Translations under genes and position numbers: made by a program
DNA from: Novosphingobium kunmingense
GTDB taxonomy: Bacteria; Pseudomonadota; Alphaproteobacteria; Sphingomonadales; Sphingomonadaceae
Assembly (NCBI RefSeq): GCF_002813245.1
Contig: NZ_PHUF01000002.1
Coordinates: forward strand, 682,001-746,000
Length of the DNA: 64,000 bases
Reading direction: 5' to 3'
Part shown: positions 16,327 to 26,027 of the stretch, piece by piece
How positions within the stretch are numbered: position 1 is the first letter of the stretch
Layout of the letters: each line of letters begins with the position of its first letter
The notes under the pieces: generated by a model
Told to the model about the DNA's origin: nothing
The model's database searches: none
The model's input: the letters and a program-made list of their open reading frames with translations, nothing else

Positions 16327-18537
16327 TCATTCGGCAGCTTCCGACTTGGTCTGGGCGGAGAGCGGGTCGCGGGCGAAGCGCAGGGTGACGATGGTTCCAT
16401 CGACGGGACCGGCGATGAAGGTCATCTCGCCGCCATGCTCCTCGACGATCTTGTTGACGATGGCGAGGCCAAGTCCGGTGCCCTTCTCGCGGGTAGTCAC
16501 ATAGGGCTCGACGATGCGTTCGCGGTCCAGCGGCAAGCCGACGCCGTTGTCGGCGATGGACACGATCACGTCCTCGTCCGTGCCGGTCAGCGCGACGGCG
16601 ATCCGGCCGCGGTAATCGGTGTCCGCGACTTTCTGCCGCGCCTCTATAGCTTCGACTGCATTCTTGAGGACGTTGGTCATGGCCTGACCGAACTGGTGGC
16701 GGTCGCAGGCGATGATCCCGATCGATCCGTTGGCGGCAAAATCGAAGTTTATGTCCGGCCGCGCCACTTCCTGCAGGAACAGTGCTTGTCGCGCCAGGTC
16801 GACCGGATCCTCGCCACGAAAGACGGGCTTGGGCAGGCGGGCGAAACTAGAAAATTCGTCCACCATGCGGCGCAGGTCTCCGACCTGGCGGATGATCGTG
16901 CCAGTCAGTTCGTCGAACAATTCGGCATCGGCGGTGATCAGCTTGGCATAGCGGCGCTTGAGACGCTCTGTCGCCAACTGGATCGGAGTCAGCGGGTTCT
17001 TGATTTCGTGCGCGATCCGCCGCGCGACGTCCGACCAGGCCGCCTGCCGCTGGTCGAGCAGCTGGCGGGTGATGTCCTCGAAGGTGATGACATAACCGCT
17101 CGGCTCGCGCGTGGACTTCACCGCCAGGGTCAACAGTTCGCTCAGGCGCGAATACTGTACGACCCCGCCCTGCCGACCGCTTTCTGCCAGGCCAGCGAGC
17201 TGGGGTGCAATCTCGGCCAGTTTCCGTCCGACCGGATTGGGCTGGTCCTTGGTCAGCAAAAGCTTCTGCGCCGAGCCGTTGACAAGGAGGATCGTACCGT
17301 TCGCGTCGGTCGAAATGACGCCGGCGGTGACCGAATCGAGCACCGCCTCGATAAAGGCGCGTCGTTCATCGAGTTGCTGGTTCGCACCGCGCAGGTCCAG
17401 CGTCTGCCGCTCGAGTTGCTGGGTCATGCGGTTGAAGGCGCGGTTGAGCAGGCCGATTTCATCGGCCCCGGTGCGCCCTTCCACCCGCATCGAGAAGTCC
17501 CCCGCCCCGACCTGGCGCGCCGCATCGACCAGGTCGTAGAGCGGCTTCACCTGCCGGTCGGCAAAGCGCAGCGCGAACCACACCGACAGGCCGACCAGGG
17601 CCAGGCTGGCGATGAACAGCAGGATGTTGAACCGCAGCTGCTGGATGCGCGCACGCTTGGTCAGCTGGTCATAGGCCCGCACGATGTTCGACGCCTGCCC
17701 TGAAGACAGCAAGTCCGACTTGCGCGAAGTGTAGAGATAGGTGCCGGTGCGCCGGTCGATCGGCGTCACGGCCTGGATCGAATTGGCGCTCGAATTGATG
17801 ACGATCGCCTCGCCCTTGTCGATCTGGCCAATCGCTTCGCCCGAAATCTCGGTCAAGGGCGCCTCGCCGCGGGTAAAGGCGACCTTGTGCAAGGTGCCGT
17901 CGGCACCCTTCTGCAGGATGGTCGATTCGCTGATCTTGCGGTTCAGAACCTGGAACAGGTAAACGTCCTGGAACTTGGCGCTGGCGATCGGCGTGGCGCC
18001 AAGCTCGTCGCGCAGGTCCGCCGCCATGGCAAGGCTTTCGTACTCCATGTCGCGGTGGATCTGCTCGGAATAGCCGCGCGCCAGCTTGTTGGCGTTCTCC
18101 AGCATCCCGCGCGAACTGTCGGAAAACCAGAATTCGACGCCCGACTGGAACAGGAACGAGGCAAAGACCACCACGAGCAGCGTCGGCACGGCCGAGATCA
18201 TCGAGAAGAAGAACACCAGGCGGACGTGCATCCCCCCGCCGCCAGCCAGTTCCGACGATCGCTTGAGCGCCAGGTAGCGGCCGATCAGCACGACGATGGT
18301 CATCGCGGGCACCAGCGTCCCGACGAGCAGTGCGGCGGTCAGGTTGGAAGGGACGAGCTCACCCCGTTCGGACTGGGAAAACAGCGCGTACCAGGTCACG
18401 ACGCTCATTGTGACGAAGGCCGCGACCGCCACCGCGAACATGACGACGAAGAAATTCGCGCGGCGCGCTGCAATCTGCACCCGGCGCCACCACCGGGGCC
18501 AGGGCTTGTTGCCAGAGGTGCCGCTCAGCAATTGCAT
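16327..18537 (-). CDS. ntrY: NtrY membrane sensor histidine kinase
   Basis: The 736-residue kinase phosphorylates NtrX. It has N-terminal membrane segments (about 30-55, 70-90 and 105-135), a periplasmic sensor region, a HAMP domain (DRQVKPLYDLV...GADEIGLLNRAF), a PAS domain (ERRAFIEAVLDSVTAGVIST), the dimerisation/phosphotransfer domain with AHEIKNPLTPIQ (phosphoacceptor His) and an ATPase domain with DNGVGLP and GTGLGLAIV. ATG 18537 is preferred; an in-frame ATG at 18567 adds ten residues including the Cys pair of QQWCCNW. The signal sensed is not deducible. Confidence 0.93.
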   Translation of the reverse strand: MQLLSGTSGNKPWPRWWRRVQIAARRANFFVVMFAVAVAAFVTMSVVTWYALFSQSERGELVPSNLTAALLVGTLVPAMTIVVLIGRYLALKRSSELAGGGGMHVRLVFFFSMISAVPTLLVVVFASFLFQSGVEFWFSDSSRGMLENANKLARGYSEQIHRDMEYESLAMAADLRDELGATPIASAKFQDVYLFQVLNRKISESTILQKGADGTLHKVAFTRGEAPLTEISGEAIGQIDKGEAIVINSSANSIQAVTPIDRRTGTYLYTSRKSDLLSSGQASNIVRAYDQLTKRARIQQLRFNILLFIASLALVGLSVWFALRFADRQVKPLYDLVDAARQVGAGDFSMRVEGRTGADEIGLLNRAFNRMTQQLERQTLDLRGANQQLDERRAFIEAVLDSVTAGVISTDANGTILLVNGSAQKLLLTKDQPNPVGRKLAEIAPQLAGLAESGRQGGVVQYSRLSELLTLAVKSTREPSGYVITFEDITRQLLDQRQAAWSDVARRIAHEIKNPLTPIQLATERLKRRYAKLITADAELFDELTGTIIRQVGDLRRMVDEFSSFARLPKPVFRGEDPVDLARQALFLQEVARPDINFDFAANGSIGIIACDRHQFGQAMTNVLKNAVEAIEARQKVADTDYRGRIAVALTGTDEDVIVSIADNGVGLPLDRERIVEPYVTTREKGTGLGLAIVNKIVEEHGGEMTFIAGPVDGTIVTLRFARDPLSAQTKSEAAE

Positions 18538-18561
18538 CGTTGCCCAGTTACAACACCACTG

Positions 18562-18575
18562 TTGCACCGGTGCAA
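18562..18575. promoter_or_regulatory. Palindrome resembling NtrC half-sites upstream of ntrY
   Basis: TTGCACCGGTGCAA is a perfect 14-bp palindrome in the 59-base gap between ntrC and ntrY, 25 bases before the ntrY ATG. The halves TGCACC/GGTGCA match the known NtrC half-site, but without the usual central spacer. It could be an operator for ntrYX or a small hairpin after ntrC. Confidence 0.35.
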
Positions 18576-18596
18576 GAGTTTTCCGACCATCGGCGC

Positions 18597-20003
18597 TTAG
18601 GCCGGACGGGCGACTTGCAAGGGATCGATATCCAGTTCCTGCAACCGCTTGCGCAGCGTGTTGCGGTTGATCCCCAGTTCCTGCGCAGCGCGAAGCTGGT
18701 TACCGCCCGTCCGGCGCAGGACCGCAACGAACAGCGGGCGTTCGAACGCGGCCAGCGCTTCATCGTAAATCGCGCCCGGGGCCGGATTGACGTCCGTCAG
18801 CCAATCACCGACCGCCGTGTCGAGCCCTGCCGGACCTCGCGGATCGTCTCCGCGCATCGGTTCCAGCAGCGGGGTCAGTGCGCTTGCGTCGATCACATCC
18901 TCGCGGGCGAGCAACGCCAGGCGATAGATGAAGTTGCGCAATTCGCGCACATTGCCGCGCCAATGCTGCCTGCCGAGCAAGGCCGCTGCATCGTCCGTAA
19001 GGCTGTGCCGTGGCAGGCCCTCTCCGGCTGCAAGCGCCAGGAAATGGCGTGCCAGGGCGGCGATATCGTCCGCCCGTTCACGCAGCGGCGGCAGCGTGAT
19101 CGGAACGACGTTGAGCCGGTAATAGAGATCCTCGCGGAAGGTTCCGGCGGCGATCATCGGTTCGAGGTCGCGGTTGGTCGCAGCCACAATGCGCGCGTCG
19201 ACACTGATCTCCTCGCGCCCGCCGACCCGGCGGATCGACCCCGACTGCAAGGCACGCAACAGTCGCGTCTGCGCCTGCATGGGCATGTCGCCAATTTCAT
19301 CGAGGAACAGGGTGCCGCCCTGGGCCTGCTCGAACTTGCCGGCGTGGCGGGCAACCGCGCCCGTAAAGGCGCCCTTCTCGTGGCCGAACAGCTCGCTTTC
19401 GATCAGTTCGCCCGGGATCGCCGCCGTGTTGACGGCCACGAAGGGGCCGGCCTTGCGCTGTCCAAGCTGGTGGATCGCTTCGGCGACCAGTTCCTTGCCG
19501 GTGCCGCTCTCGCCAAGGACGAGGACGGTAAGGTCGTTGCGCAGCACCCGCGTGATCATGCGGTACACCGCCTGCATCGGTGCGCTCCGCCCGACCAGCG
19601 GAAGACCGGCGACCGGCTGCTCGTCGCCTGGCCCGGCCTCAGCCGCCCCGCTGCCGACGGCCTGGCGGACGGTCCGCGCCAGTTCGTCGATGTCGAAGGG
19701 CTTGGGGAAGTATTCGAACGCGCCCGTATCGCTGGCCCGCACCGCCGTATCGAGGGTGTTTTGCGCCGACAGGATGATGATCGGCATGGCAGGCGCCAGG
19801 TCGCGCACCGTACCGATGGTCGCAATCCCGTCGCCATCGGTCAGCATGACGTCGGTAACCAGGGCCGAAAAGGTCTGCTGGCTCAAAAGTCGATCGCGTT
19901 CGGCGATCGAATCGCACCGGACCACTTCGAAGCCTTCAGCCTCGAGCGCGGCGGTGATCACCAAGGCGATCGAATCGTCGTCCTCGACCAGCAGCACGCT
20001 CAT
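18597..20003 (-). CDS. ntrC: NtrC nitrogen response regulator
   Basis: NtrC is the sigma54-dependent enhancer-binding activator of nitrogen-scavenging genes. The 468-residue product has a receiver domain (EDDDS acidic pocket, phosphoacceptor in LVTDVMLTDGDG), an AAA+ domain with GESGTGKE, an intact GAFTGA (GHEKGAFTGAVAR) and GGTLFLDEIGDMP, and a Fis-type HTH (LRAAQELGINRNTLRKRL). Its ATG overlaps the ntrB stop (ATGA). The intact GAFTGA contrasts with NtrX just downstream. Confidence 0.96.
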   Translation of the reverse strand: MSVLLVEDDDSIALVITAALEAEGFEVVRCDSIAERDRLLSQQTFSALVTDVMLTDGDGIATIGTVRDLAPAMPIIILSAQNTLDTAVRASDTGAFEYFPKPFDIDELARTVRQAVGSGAAEAGPGDEQPVAGLPLVGRSAPMQAVYRMITRVLRNDLTVLVLGESGTGKELVAEAIHQLGQRKAGPFVAVNTAAIPGELIESELFGHEKGAFTGAVARHAGKFEQAQGGTLFLDEIGDMPMQAQTRLLRALQSGSIRRVGGREEISVDARIVAATNRDLEPMIAAGTFREDLYYRLNVVPITLPPLRERADDIAALARHFLALAAGEGLPRHSLTDDAAALLGRQHWRGNVRELRNFIYRLALLAREDVIDASALTPLLEPMRGDDPRGPAGLDTAVGDWLTDVNPAPGAIYDEALAAFERPLFVAVLRRTGGNQLRAAQELGINRNTLRKRLQELDIDPLQVARPA

Positions 20004-21088
20004 GCCGCGCGCTCCCTGACGGAACGGCGCGGGCTTTCGGCCATGGGCAGGTGAACGCGGAAGTGGGTCAGTCCCGTGACTTCATCGCGGTCGTGATTGA
20101 TCCGCCCGTTCATGTCCCGGACCAAGCGCCTTACGAGCGCGAGGCCAAGCCCCTGCCCGCTCAGCTTTGTGGTCACGAACGGCTCGAACACATGCTCGCG
20201 CAAGGCAGGATCTATCCCGGGTCCGTTGTCGCTGACCCGCAATTCGATCGGTAGCCGCACCGGGCGACCGTCAGCGCTGGGGTGAAGCTGGAGGCCGCTG
20301 GCAAAGCGCGTGCGGATGGCGATCCGCGGGCTGCTGCCGTCGCGGCAGGCATCGGCAGCATTGCCGAGCAGGTTGAGCAGGATCTGAACAAGCGCATCGA
20401 CGTTGCCCATCACCATCGGGAGTGAGGGATCGAATTCCTCGATGATCGTCGGCGCGGCGCCACCCGCCTCGATCACCGCGCGCGCGCGCCGGACGGCCTC
20501 GTGCAGATTGCAGGGCGCCAGATCGGGCGCGGTGCTGCGCGACAGCGTCTGCATCTGGTCGATCAGGTTTGCGATCCGGTCGACCTCGTCGGCGATCAAA
20601 GTGGTCAGGGTGCGATCGCCCTCGCCCAGCTTGCGGCCAAGGAGCTGCGCCGCGCCGCGTATGCCGGCCAGCGGGTTCTTGATCTCGTGCGCAAGAATCG
20701 CAGGTGCGCGCAGCACTCCTTCCTCTCCAGCGGGGGCATCGCCGCGCATCGCCTCGGCACCGCCGATGTCGATCAAGGTCAGCATCTGCCAGCCCGGCTG
20801 GTCCACCAGCGGCGCGGCGATAACGTCGACCCGCCGCGGATGCTGCCCCTGTCCGGCGACCGTCACGTCCGTCGCCCGCGCCGAAACGGTGGCGTCCGGC
20901 TCGGCCAGCTTTTCGGCCAGCAAGGGTTCGGCAAAGGTCAGGACGCCATCAAGCGGGCGCCCCTGCAGGCGGCGCAGGCTCTGACCGAACAGTTGCTCTG
21001 CTGCCGGGTTGGCGACGCTGATCGTCCGGTCCGGCGCCAGCAGCACCACCGCGAAGGGCAAGCTGGAGAGCTGGCGCTGCGGATCCAT
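20000..21088 (-). CDS. ntrB: NtrB sensor kinase/phosphatase
   Basis: This cytoplasmic histidine kinase controls NtrC and is itself normally governed by the PII protein. The 362-residue product has an N-terminal PAS domain (about 8-110), the H-box LAHEIKNPLAGIRGAAQLL, the N-box ILLNLLGNAADAC and G-boxes SDNGPGI and SGQGLGLALV. There is no membrane segment, as expected. It begins 3 bases after dusB and overlaps ntrC. Confidence 0.95.
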   Translation of the reverse strand: MDPQRQLSSLPFAVVLLAPDRTISVANPAAEQLFGQSLRRLQGRPLDGVLTFAEPLLAEKLAEPDATVSARATDVTVAGQGQHPRRVDVIAAPLVDQPGWQMLTLIDIGGAEAMRGDAPAGEEGVLRAPAILAHEIKNPLAGIRGAAQLLGRKLGEGDRTLTTLIADEVDRIANLIDQMQTLSRSTAPDLAPCNLHEAVRRARAVIEAGGAAPTIIEEFDPSLPMVMGNVDALVQILLNLLGNAADACRDGSSPRIAIRTRFASGLQLHPSADGRPVRLPIELRVSDNGPGIDPALREHVFEPFVTTKLSGQGLGLALVRRLVRDMNGRINHDRDEVTGLTHFRVHLPMAESPRRSVRERAA

Positions 21089-21091
21089 CGA

Positions 21092-22111
21092 TCAGGCCGC
21101 CTGTCTTTCGATAGCCGGGGCGTAGAATGCACTCAGGTGGTCCATCACCACACGGGGATCATCGACGAAATTGACCATGTTGCGGAACGTCGCCGAGCCG
21201 TGCAGCCCGCGCGTGTACCAGCCAAGGTGTTTGCGCGCCATCTTGACCCCCGTGTCCTCGCCGTAAAGGTCGAGCATCCATTGGTAATGCTCAAGGATCA
21301 GTGACAATTGCTCTTCGAGCGTCGGATCAGCGACTTGCTGGCCGGTCTTGAGCCAATGCATGACCTGCGCCAGGAACCACGGCCGGCCATAGGCTCCGCG
21401 CCCGATCATCACGCCATCGGCACCCGATTGCTCGATCGCGGTGGCCGTATCCTCGATTCCGCAGATATCGCCGTTGACGATGACCGGGATCGTCACGGCC
21501 TCCTTCACCTTGCGGACGAAGCCCCAGTCTGCACTGCCCTTGTACATCTGGTTGCGAGTCCGGCCGTGGACCGTGATCATCTGCGCGCCAAGATCCTCGG
21601 CCACGCGCGCAAGTTCCGGGGCGTTCAGGCTGTCATGGCACCAGCCCATGCGCATTTTCACGGTAACGGGCACCTTGACCGCCTTGACCGTCGCTTCGAT
21701 CAGGCTCGCCGCAAGCCGGGGCTCGCGCATCAGCGCGGAACCGGCATCGCCGTTGACGACCTTGCGCACCGGGCAACCCATGTTGATGTCGATGATTGCC
21801 GCGCCGCGGTCCTCGACCAGTTTGGCGGCCTCGGCCATCTGCGCCGGTTCGCAGCCGACAAGCTGCATCGAAACCGGCTCTTCCGCCGGGTCCCAGGCGG
21901 CCTTCTGGACCGACTGGCGTGTTTCGCGGATCGCGGCCGGACTGGCGATCATCTCGGTCACGTTGAGGCCCGAACCGAAGCGTCGCACCATGCGGCGAAA
22001 CGGCAAGTCGGTGACCCCGGTCATCGGCGCGAGGATGACCGGACAGTCGATTGCCACGGGTCCGACCCGGATCGGATCGAGACGCGGCGGAGGGGGGAGA
22101 AGCGGATTCAT
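21092..22111 (-). CDS. dusB: tRNA-dihydrouridine synthase (NifR3/DusB)
   Basis: This FMN enzyme reduces uridine to dihydrouridine in tRNA D-loops. The 339-residue product has the N-terminal [12 protein letters not shown] segment and the catalytic Cys in [20 protein letters not shown]. The ATG at 22111 is chosen over an upstream in-frame ATG because homology begins at about [10 protein letters not shown]. Heading the ntr operon is the classical nifR3-ntrBC arrangement of alphaproteobacteria and allows the regulators to be expressed with a housekeeping gene. Confidence 0.95.
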   Translation of the reverse strand: MNPLLPPPPRLDPIRVGPVAIDCPVILAPMTGVTDLPFRRMVRRFGSGLNVTEMIASPAAIRETRQSVQKAAWDPAEEPVSMQLVGCEPAQMAEAAKLVEDRGAAIIDINMGCPVRKVVNGDAGSALMREPRLAASLIEATVKAVKVPVTVKMRMGWCHDSLNAPELARVAEDLGAQMITVHGRTRNQMYKGSADWGFVRKVKEAVTIPVIVNGDICGIEDTATAIEQSGADGVMIGRGAYGRPWFLAQVMHWLKTGQQVADPTLEEQLSLILEHYQWMLDLYGEDTGVKMARKHLGWYTRGLHGSATFRNMVNFVDDPRVVMDHLSAFYAPAIERQAA

Positions 22112-22151
22112 TGATCGGTTTGTGCCTAAAAATTGGGCAGCACATAGGGAA

Positions 22152-22169
22152 TTGCCGCGCGCGCGGCAA
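22152..22169. repeat. 18-bp perfect GC palindrome between dusB and ispDF
   Basis: TTGCCGCGCGCGCGGCAA is a perfect palindrome in the 77-base divergent gap, 19 bases before the ispDF ATG. It could be a regulator site for either gene or an extrudable GC hairpin. Confidence 0.4.
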
Positions 22170-22188
22170 GCGCTTACCGGCATTACCG

Positions 22189-23334
22189 ATGAATGCCCCC
22201 TCGCCCACTTCCTCTCTGTCCGCCGTGATCGTTGCCGCAGGCCAGGGTCTGCGCGCCGGGACCCCCTTGCCCAAGCAGTTCGCGATGTGGCGCGGCAAGC
22301 CCGTCGTGCGCCATTCGGCCGAGCGGTTGGCAGCCGCCGGTTGCAGGCCCATTGTGGTAGCGATCCCCGACGGCGCCGAGGACCTTGCCGGTGAGGCGCT
22401 GGCCGGGATCGACGCGGTGCGCCTTGTCGCCGGTGGCGCGACCCGGCAACAATCCGTGCGCCGCGCGCTGGAAGAGCTGGCCAGCGACACGCCCGACCTG
22501 GTCCTCATCCACGATGCGGCCCGGCCGCTGGTCACGCCGGGTGTCGTAGAGCGGCTGGTCTCGGCACTCGGTCGCTGCCCCGGCGCGATCCCGGTGCTCC
22601 CCGTGGTCGACAGCCTTGCCCACGTGCAGGGCGAGGAAATGGGTCCTCCTGCCCGACGCGAGGAACTGCGCCGCGTGCAGACGCCCCAGGCCTTCCGCTT
22701 CGCCGACATCCTGGCCGCCCATCGCGCCTGGACGGGCGACCATCCCGCCGGCGACGATGCGCAGGTTGCTCAGGCCGCAGGACTGGCGGTGGCGCTCGTC
22801 GAAGGAGACGAACTGTTGCACAAGCTGACATATGCCGCCGACTTCGCCGCCACGCGCCCGGTGCGGATTGGCACCGGCTTCGACGTCCACCGCCTTGCCG
22901 CCGGCGAGGAGCTGTGGCTGTGCGGCGTAAAAATCGAACACAGTCAGGGCCTTGCCGGGCATAGCGACGCCGATGTCGCAATTCATGCCGTGGTCGATGC
23001 GATCCTCGGTGCGATCGGCGATGGCGACATCGGCAGCCATTTTCCCCCCAGCGATCCGCAATGGCGCGGTGCGTCGTCCGATCGGTTCCTGGTCCACGCC
23101 GTCGCCCTTGCCGACAAGGCAGGCTACCGTATCGGCAACGTCGACGTGACCCTGATCTGCGAGGCTCCGAAGATCGGGCCGCACCGCCTGGCCATGCGCG
23201 AGCGGCTGGCCGAACTGCTCCAGATCGAAGTCGGCGATGTCAGCGTCAAGGCGACAACGACGGAACGACTTGGCTTTACCGGGCGCGGCGAAGGCATCGC
23301 AGCCCAGGCCGCTGCGGTTCTGGTTGCACAATGA
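22189..23334 (+). CDS. ispDF: Bifunctional IspD-IspF isoprenoid enzyme
   Basis: This fused enzyme carries out two non-consecutive steps of the MEP pathway: CDP-ME formation from MEP and CTP (IspD, about residues 8-225) and cyclisation of CDP-ME-2P to MEcPP (IspF, about 226-381). IspD shows [12 protein letters not shown] and the HDAARPLV segment. IspF shows GTGFDVHRL with its Asp/His zinc ligands and [18 protein letters not shown]. The fusion is common in alphaproteobacteria. The ATG at 22189 gives 381 residues. Confidence 0.97.
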   Translation: MNAPSPTSSLSAVIVAAGQGLRAGTPLPKQFAMWRGKPVVRHSAERLAAAGCRPIVVAIPDGAEDLAGEALAGIDAVRLVAGGATRQQSVRRALEELASDTPDLVLIHDAARPLVTPGVVERLVSALGRCPGAIPVLPVVDSLAHVQGEEMGPPARREELRRVQTPQAFRFADILAAHRAWTGDHPAGDDAQVAQAAGLAVALVEGDELLHKLTYAADFAATRPVRIGTGFDVHRLAAGEELWLCGVKIEHSQGLAGHSDADVAIHAVVDAILGAIGDGDIGSHFPPSDPQWRGASSDRFLVHAVALADKAGYRIGNVDVTLICEAPKIGPHRLAMRERLAELLQIEVGDVSVKATTTERLGFTGRGEGIAAQAAAVLVAQ

Positions 23335-23401
23335 CGATGGATTTTCGGTTGCAACCGGACCATGCGGGGCTCACGAGTCGCTATATAATGGAAATCGCCG
23401 C

Positions 23402-23899
23402 GTGACCCTTCTCCCCGCCGACCTTGTCGAACTTGCCGAACGCGTCGTGCGCGAAAATCGCGCGGTCGGTCGCACCGTCGCCTTGGCCGAGAGCTGCACA
23501 GGCGGGCTCGTTGCCGCAGCGCTGACCGAAATCCCGGGATCCTCCGCCGTGTTCGACCGGGGGATCGTCGCCTATTCGAACGCCGCCAAGCACGAGTTGC
23601 TTGGCGTGCCGATCGACATCATGGAGACTTTCGGTTCGGTGTCGATCGCCTGCGCTTGGGCCATGGCGCAGGGTGTACTTTCGCGCACCCGGGTCGACGT
23701 GTCGGTGGCAATCAGCGGCATTGCCGGTCCCGACGGCGGCAGCGCGCAGAAGCCTGTCGGCACAGTGGTCTTCGCCCGCGCCGTGAAGGGTGAGCCCGAA
23801 GAACAGGCTGTTGCCGAAGAACGCCGCCTATGCGGCTCAAACAGAGCCGAAATCCGTCATCAGGCGGCGCTGTTCGCGCTCGAACTGCTGCTCCCGTAA
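23402..23899 (+). CDS. pncC: CinA C-terminal-domain protein, nicotinamide-nucleotide amidase
   Basis: This stand-alone CinA C-terminal (PncC) domain of 165 residues is expected to deamidate nicotinamide mononucleotide in NAD recycling. The conserved AESCTGGLVAAALTEIPGSS, RGIVAYSNAAKHELLGV and SGIAGPDGGSAQKPVGTV motifs are all present. GTG 23402 is the only sensible start before AESCTGG; the ribosome-binding site is weak. Its last 40 bases overlap the convergent ratA-like gene. Confidence 0.9.
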   Translation: MTLLPADLVELAERVVRENRAVGRTVALAESCTGGLVAAALTEIPGSSAVFDRGIVAYSNAAKHELLGVPIDIMETFGSVSIACAWAMAQGVLSRTRVDVSVAISGIAGPDGGSAQKPVGTVVFARAVKGEPEEQAVAEERRLCGSNRAEIRHQAALFALELLLP

Positions 23900-24321
23900 A
23901 GCGCCTCGGCACGCGCTTCGAAAGCATTGACCATCTTGCGGAAGGCGCGGTCGAAGTATTGCCCGGCCAGCGCTTCGAAAACGGCGTTGCGGAAGGTGAA
24001 GTCGACGCAGAAGTCCACTTCGCAGCCGCCATCGTCGAGGGCGCGAAAGTGCCAGACATTGTCGAGGTCCCGCATCGGGCCGTCGACGTAGATCACCTCG
24101 ATCCGCTCGGGACGGTTCTTGATCACGCGCGAGGTAAACTTCTCGCGCAGCGCCTTGAAACCAACCATCATGTCGGCGACCATTTCGGTCTCGTTGTCGG
24201 ACCGGACCCGTGTTGCGACGACCCACGGCAGGAATTCGGCGTAGCGCCCGACATCGGCAACCAGGTCGTACATCTGCTGTGCCGACCAGGGCAGCCGGCG
24301 CACTTCGCGGATGCCCGGCAT
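23860..24321 (-). CDS. RatA/COQ10-type START-domain protein
   Basis: The 153-residue product belongs to the polyketide-cyclase/START family that includes bacterial RatA and mitochondrial COQ10, which bind ubiquinone. Typical features are the N-terminal LPWSAQQMYDLVADVGRY segment, FLPWV, and the C-terminal amphipathic helix AFRKMVNAFEARAEALYG. In alphaproteobacteria it usually follows lipA, as here (ATGA overlap with the lipA stop). A role in ubiquinone handling is more likely than the toxin function named for E. coli RatA, by inference from COQ10. Confidence 0.85.
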   Translation of the reverse strand: MPGIREVRRLPWSAQQMYDLVADVGRYAEFLPWVVATRVRSDNETEMVADMMVGFKALREKFTSRVIKNRPERIEVIYVDGPMRDLDNVWHFRALDDGGCEVDFCVDFTFRNAVFEALAGQYFDRAFRKMVNAFEARAEALYGSSSSSANSAA

Positions 24322-25253
24322 CAGGGGCGCGACGCGGACTTGGCCAGTTGCGCCTCACGCGCGGCGCGCATGGCCTTGAAATCGTCGCCGGCGTGATAGC
24401 TCGACCGGGTCAGCGGGCTCGAGGCGACCAGGAGAAAACCCTTGGCCCGCGCGATCGCGCCATAGGCGCTGAACGCCTGCGGCGTGACAAAATCGATCAC
24501 CGCGGTATGCCGGGGCGTGGGTTGCAGGTATTGGCCCATGGTCAGGAAATCGATCCCGGCGCTGCGCATGTCGTCCATCACCTGGTGGACTTCCAGCCGC
24601 TGTTCGCCGAGGCCCAGCATGATGCCCGACTTGGTGAAAATCAGCGGGTTGTGGCGCTTTACCTCTTCCAGCAGCCGCAGCGAGGCATAGTAGCGCGCGC
24701 CCGGGCGGATCGTCGGATAGAGCCGCGGCACGGTCTCGAGGTTGTGGTTGTAGACATCAGGCCCGGCGGCCACGATCGCCTCCACCGCCTCTCGCATCTT
24801 GCCGCGAAAGTCTGGAGTCAGAATTTCGATCGTGGTCGACGGCGTGTTGCGCCGCAGCGCTTCGATGACCTTGACGAACTGCCCGGCCCCGCCATCCGGC
24901 AGGTCGTCACGGTCGACCGATGTGATGACGATGTGCTCAAGCCCCAGCTTGGCCGCCGCCACGGCGACGTTTTCCGGCTCGAGCGGGTCGACGGTACGCG
25001 GCATCCCGGTCTTGACGTTGCAGAAGGCGCAGGCCCGCGTGCAAACGTCGCCCAGGATCATCACCGTGGCGTGCTTCTTGGTCCAGCATTCGCCGATATT
25101 GGGGCAGGCTGCTTCCTCGCACACGGTGTTGAGCTTGAGATCGCGCATGAGCTGGCGCGTCTCGCCATAACCCTTGCTGGTCGGGGCCTTTACACGGATC
25201 CAGTCGGGCTTGCGCTGGCGTTCGCTCTTCGGTGCGGAGGAGAGATCGTTCAT
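24321..25253 (-). CDS. lipA: Lipoyl synthase
   Basis: LipA is a radical-SAM enzyme with two 4Fe-4S clusters that inserts two sulfurs into octanoyl groups on lipoyl domains, here those of PdhB, PdhC and other 2-oxoacid complexes. The auxiliary-cluster motif [12 protein letters not shown] and the SAM-cluster motif CTRACAFC are intact, as is the C-terminal [11 protein letters not shown] region with the conserved Arg-Ser-Ser. The ATG at 25253 has AGAGGG upstream and gives 310 residues; the longer frame adds 19 residues of no similarity. Confidence 0.97.
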   Translation of the reverse strand: MNDLSSAPKSERQRKPDWIRVKAPTSKGYGETRQLMRDLKLNTVCEEAACPNIGECWTKKHATVMILGDVCTRACAFCNVKTGMPRTVDPLEPENVAVAAAKLGLEHIVITSVDRDDLPDGGAGQFVKVIEALRRNTPSTTIEILTPDFRGKMREAVEAIVAAGPDVYNHNLETVPRLYPTIRPGARYYASLRLLEEVKRHNPLIFTKSGIMLGLGEQRLEVHQVMDDMRSAGIDFLTMGQYLQPTPRHTAVIDFVTPQAFSAYGAIARAKGFLLVASSPLTRSSYHAGDDFKAMRAAREAQLAKSASRP

Positions 25254-25321
25254 GATCTGGCCCTCTAGGCCTTTGCGCTGCGGCTTGCCAGCGTGAAAAT
25301 ATCCCGCCAATAGCCCTGTCC

Positions 25322-25975
25322 ATGACTGACAGCGCCCCTCCCGTCCTCGATCGCCTGGTCGAGGGTTATCGCCGATTTCGCACCCACGGCTGGTCGGAAA
25401 ATCGCGAGCGCTGGGCCATGCTGAACGAGGGCCAGCAGCCCGAAGTCATGGTCATCGCCTGCTCCGACAGCCGGGTCGATCCGGCCCAGATCTTCGACGT
25501 GGCGCCGGGTGAGATCTTCGTGGTGCGCAACGTCGCGGCCATGGTCCCGCCGTTCGAGACCACGCCCGGTCACCATGGGGTGTCTGCAGCGCTGGAGTTC
25601 GCCGTGCAGGTCCTCAAGGTCAAGGAAGTGGTGGTCATGGGACATGGCCTGTGCGGCGGCTGCAAGGCCGCGCTGACCCGCGAACTGCATGGAACCGAAC
25701 CCGGTGAAGGCGGCTTCATCGCCGACTGGATCGCCCTGCTGGACGAGGCGCGCGAACCGGTGGTGGCCAGGCACGGTACCCACGGTCACGAAGCCGAGCG
25801 CGCGATGGAGCTGGCCGGCGTCCGGCAGAGCCTTGCCAATTTGCGCACCTTTCCCTGCGTCCGGCGCAAGGAACGCGACGGGGAACTGACCCTGCGCGGC
25901 GCGTTCTTCGCCATCTCGGACGGTGTTCTGCACCTGCTCGACGAGACGACCGACGAGTTTTTGCCCGCCGCATAA
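25322..25975 (+). CDS. Beta-class carbonic anhydrase
   Basis: The enzyme interconverts CO2 and bicarbonate in the cytoplasm. The 217-residue product has zinc ligands Cys47 in ACSDSR (with the Asp/Arg dyad) and His/Cys in MGHGLCGGC. It reads divergently from lipA across 68 bases and is followed by a strong bidirectional hairpin. Nothing nearby points to a special role beyond bicarbonate supply. Confidence 0.95.
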   Translation: MTDSAPPVLDRLVEGYRRFRTHGWSENRERWAMLNEGQQPEVMVIACSDSRVDPAQIFDVAPGEIFVVRNVAAMVPPFETTPGHHGVSAALEFAVQVLKVKEVVVMGHGLCGGCKAALTRELHGTEPGEGGFIADWIALLDEAREPVVARHGTHGHEAERAMELAGVRQSLANLRTFPCVRRKERDGELTLRGAFFAISDGVLHLLDETTDEFLPAA

Positions 25976-25978
25976 GCG

Positions 25979-26005
25979 AAGGGCGGCGATTGCTCGCCGC
26001 CCTTT
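25979..26005. terminator. Bidirectional rho-independent terminator
   Basis: An 11-bp stem, AAGGGCGGCGA / TCGCCGCCCTT, around loop TTGC, with a T following on the plus side and A/T-rich flanks. It lies between the convergent carbonic anhydrase and TPR-protein genes, 4 bases after the former's stop. Confidence 0.85.
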
Positions 26006-26027
26006 GCCTTTACAACTTCACGAAGCC

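Noticed and set aside
23384..23389. TATAAT before the CinA-like gene as a promoter
   Set aside because: No -35 element occurs at the right distance, and ispDF ends only 67 bases upstream, so readthrough is simpler.
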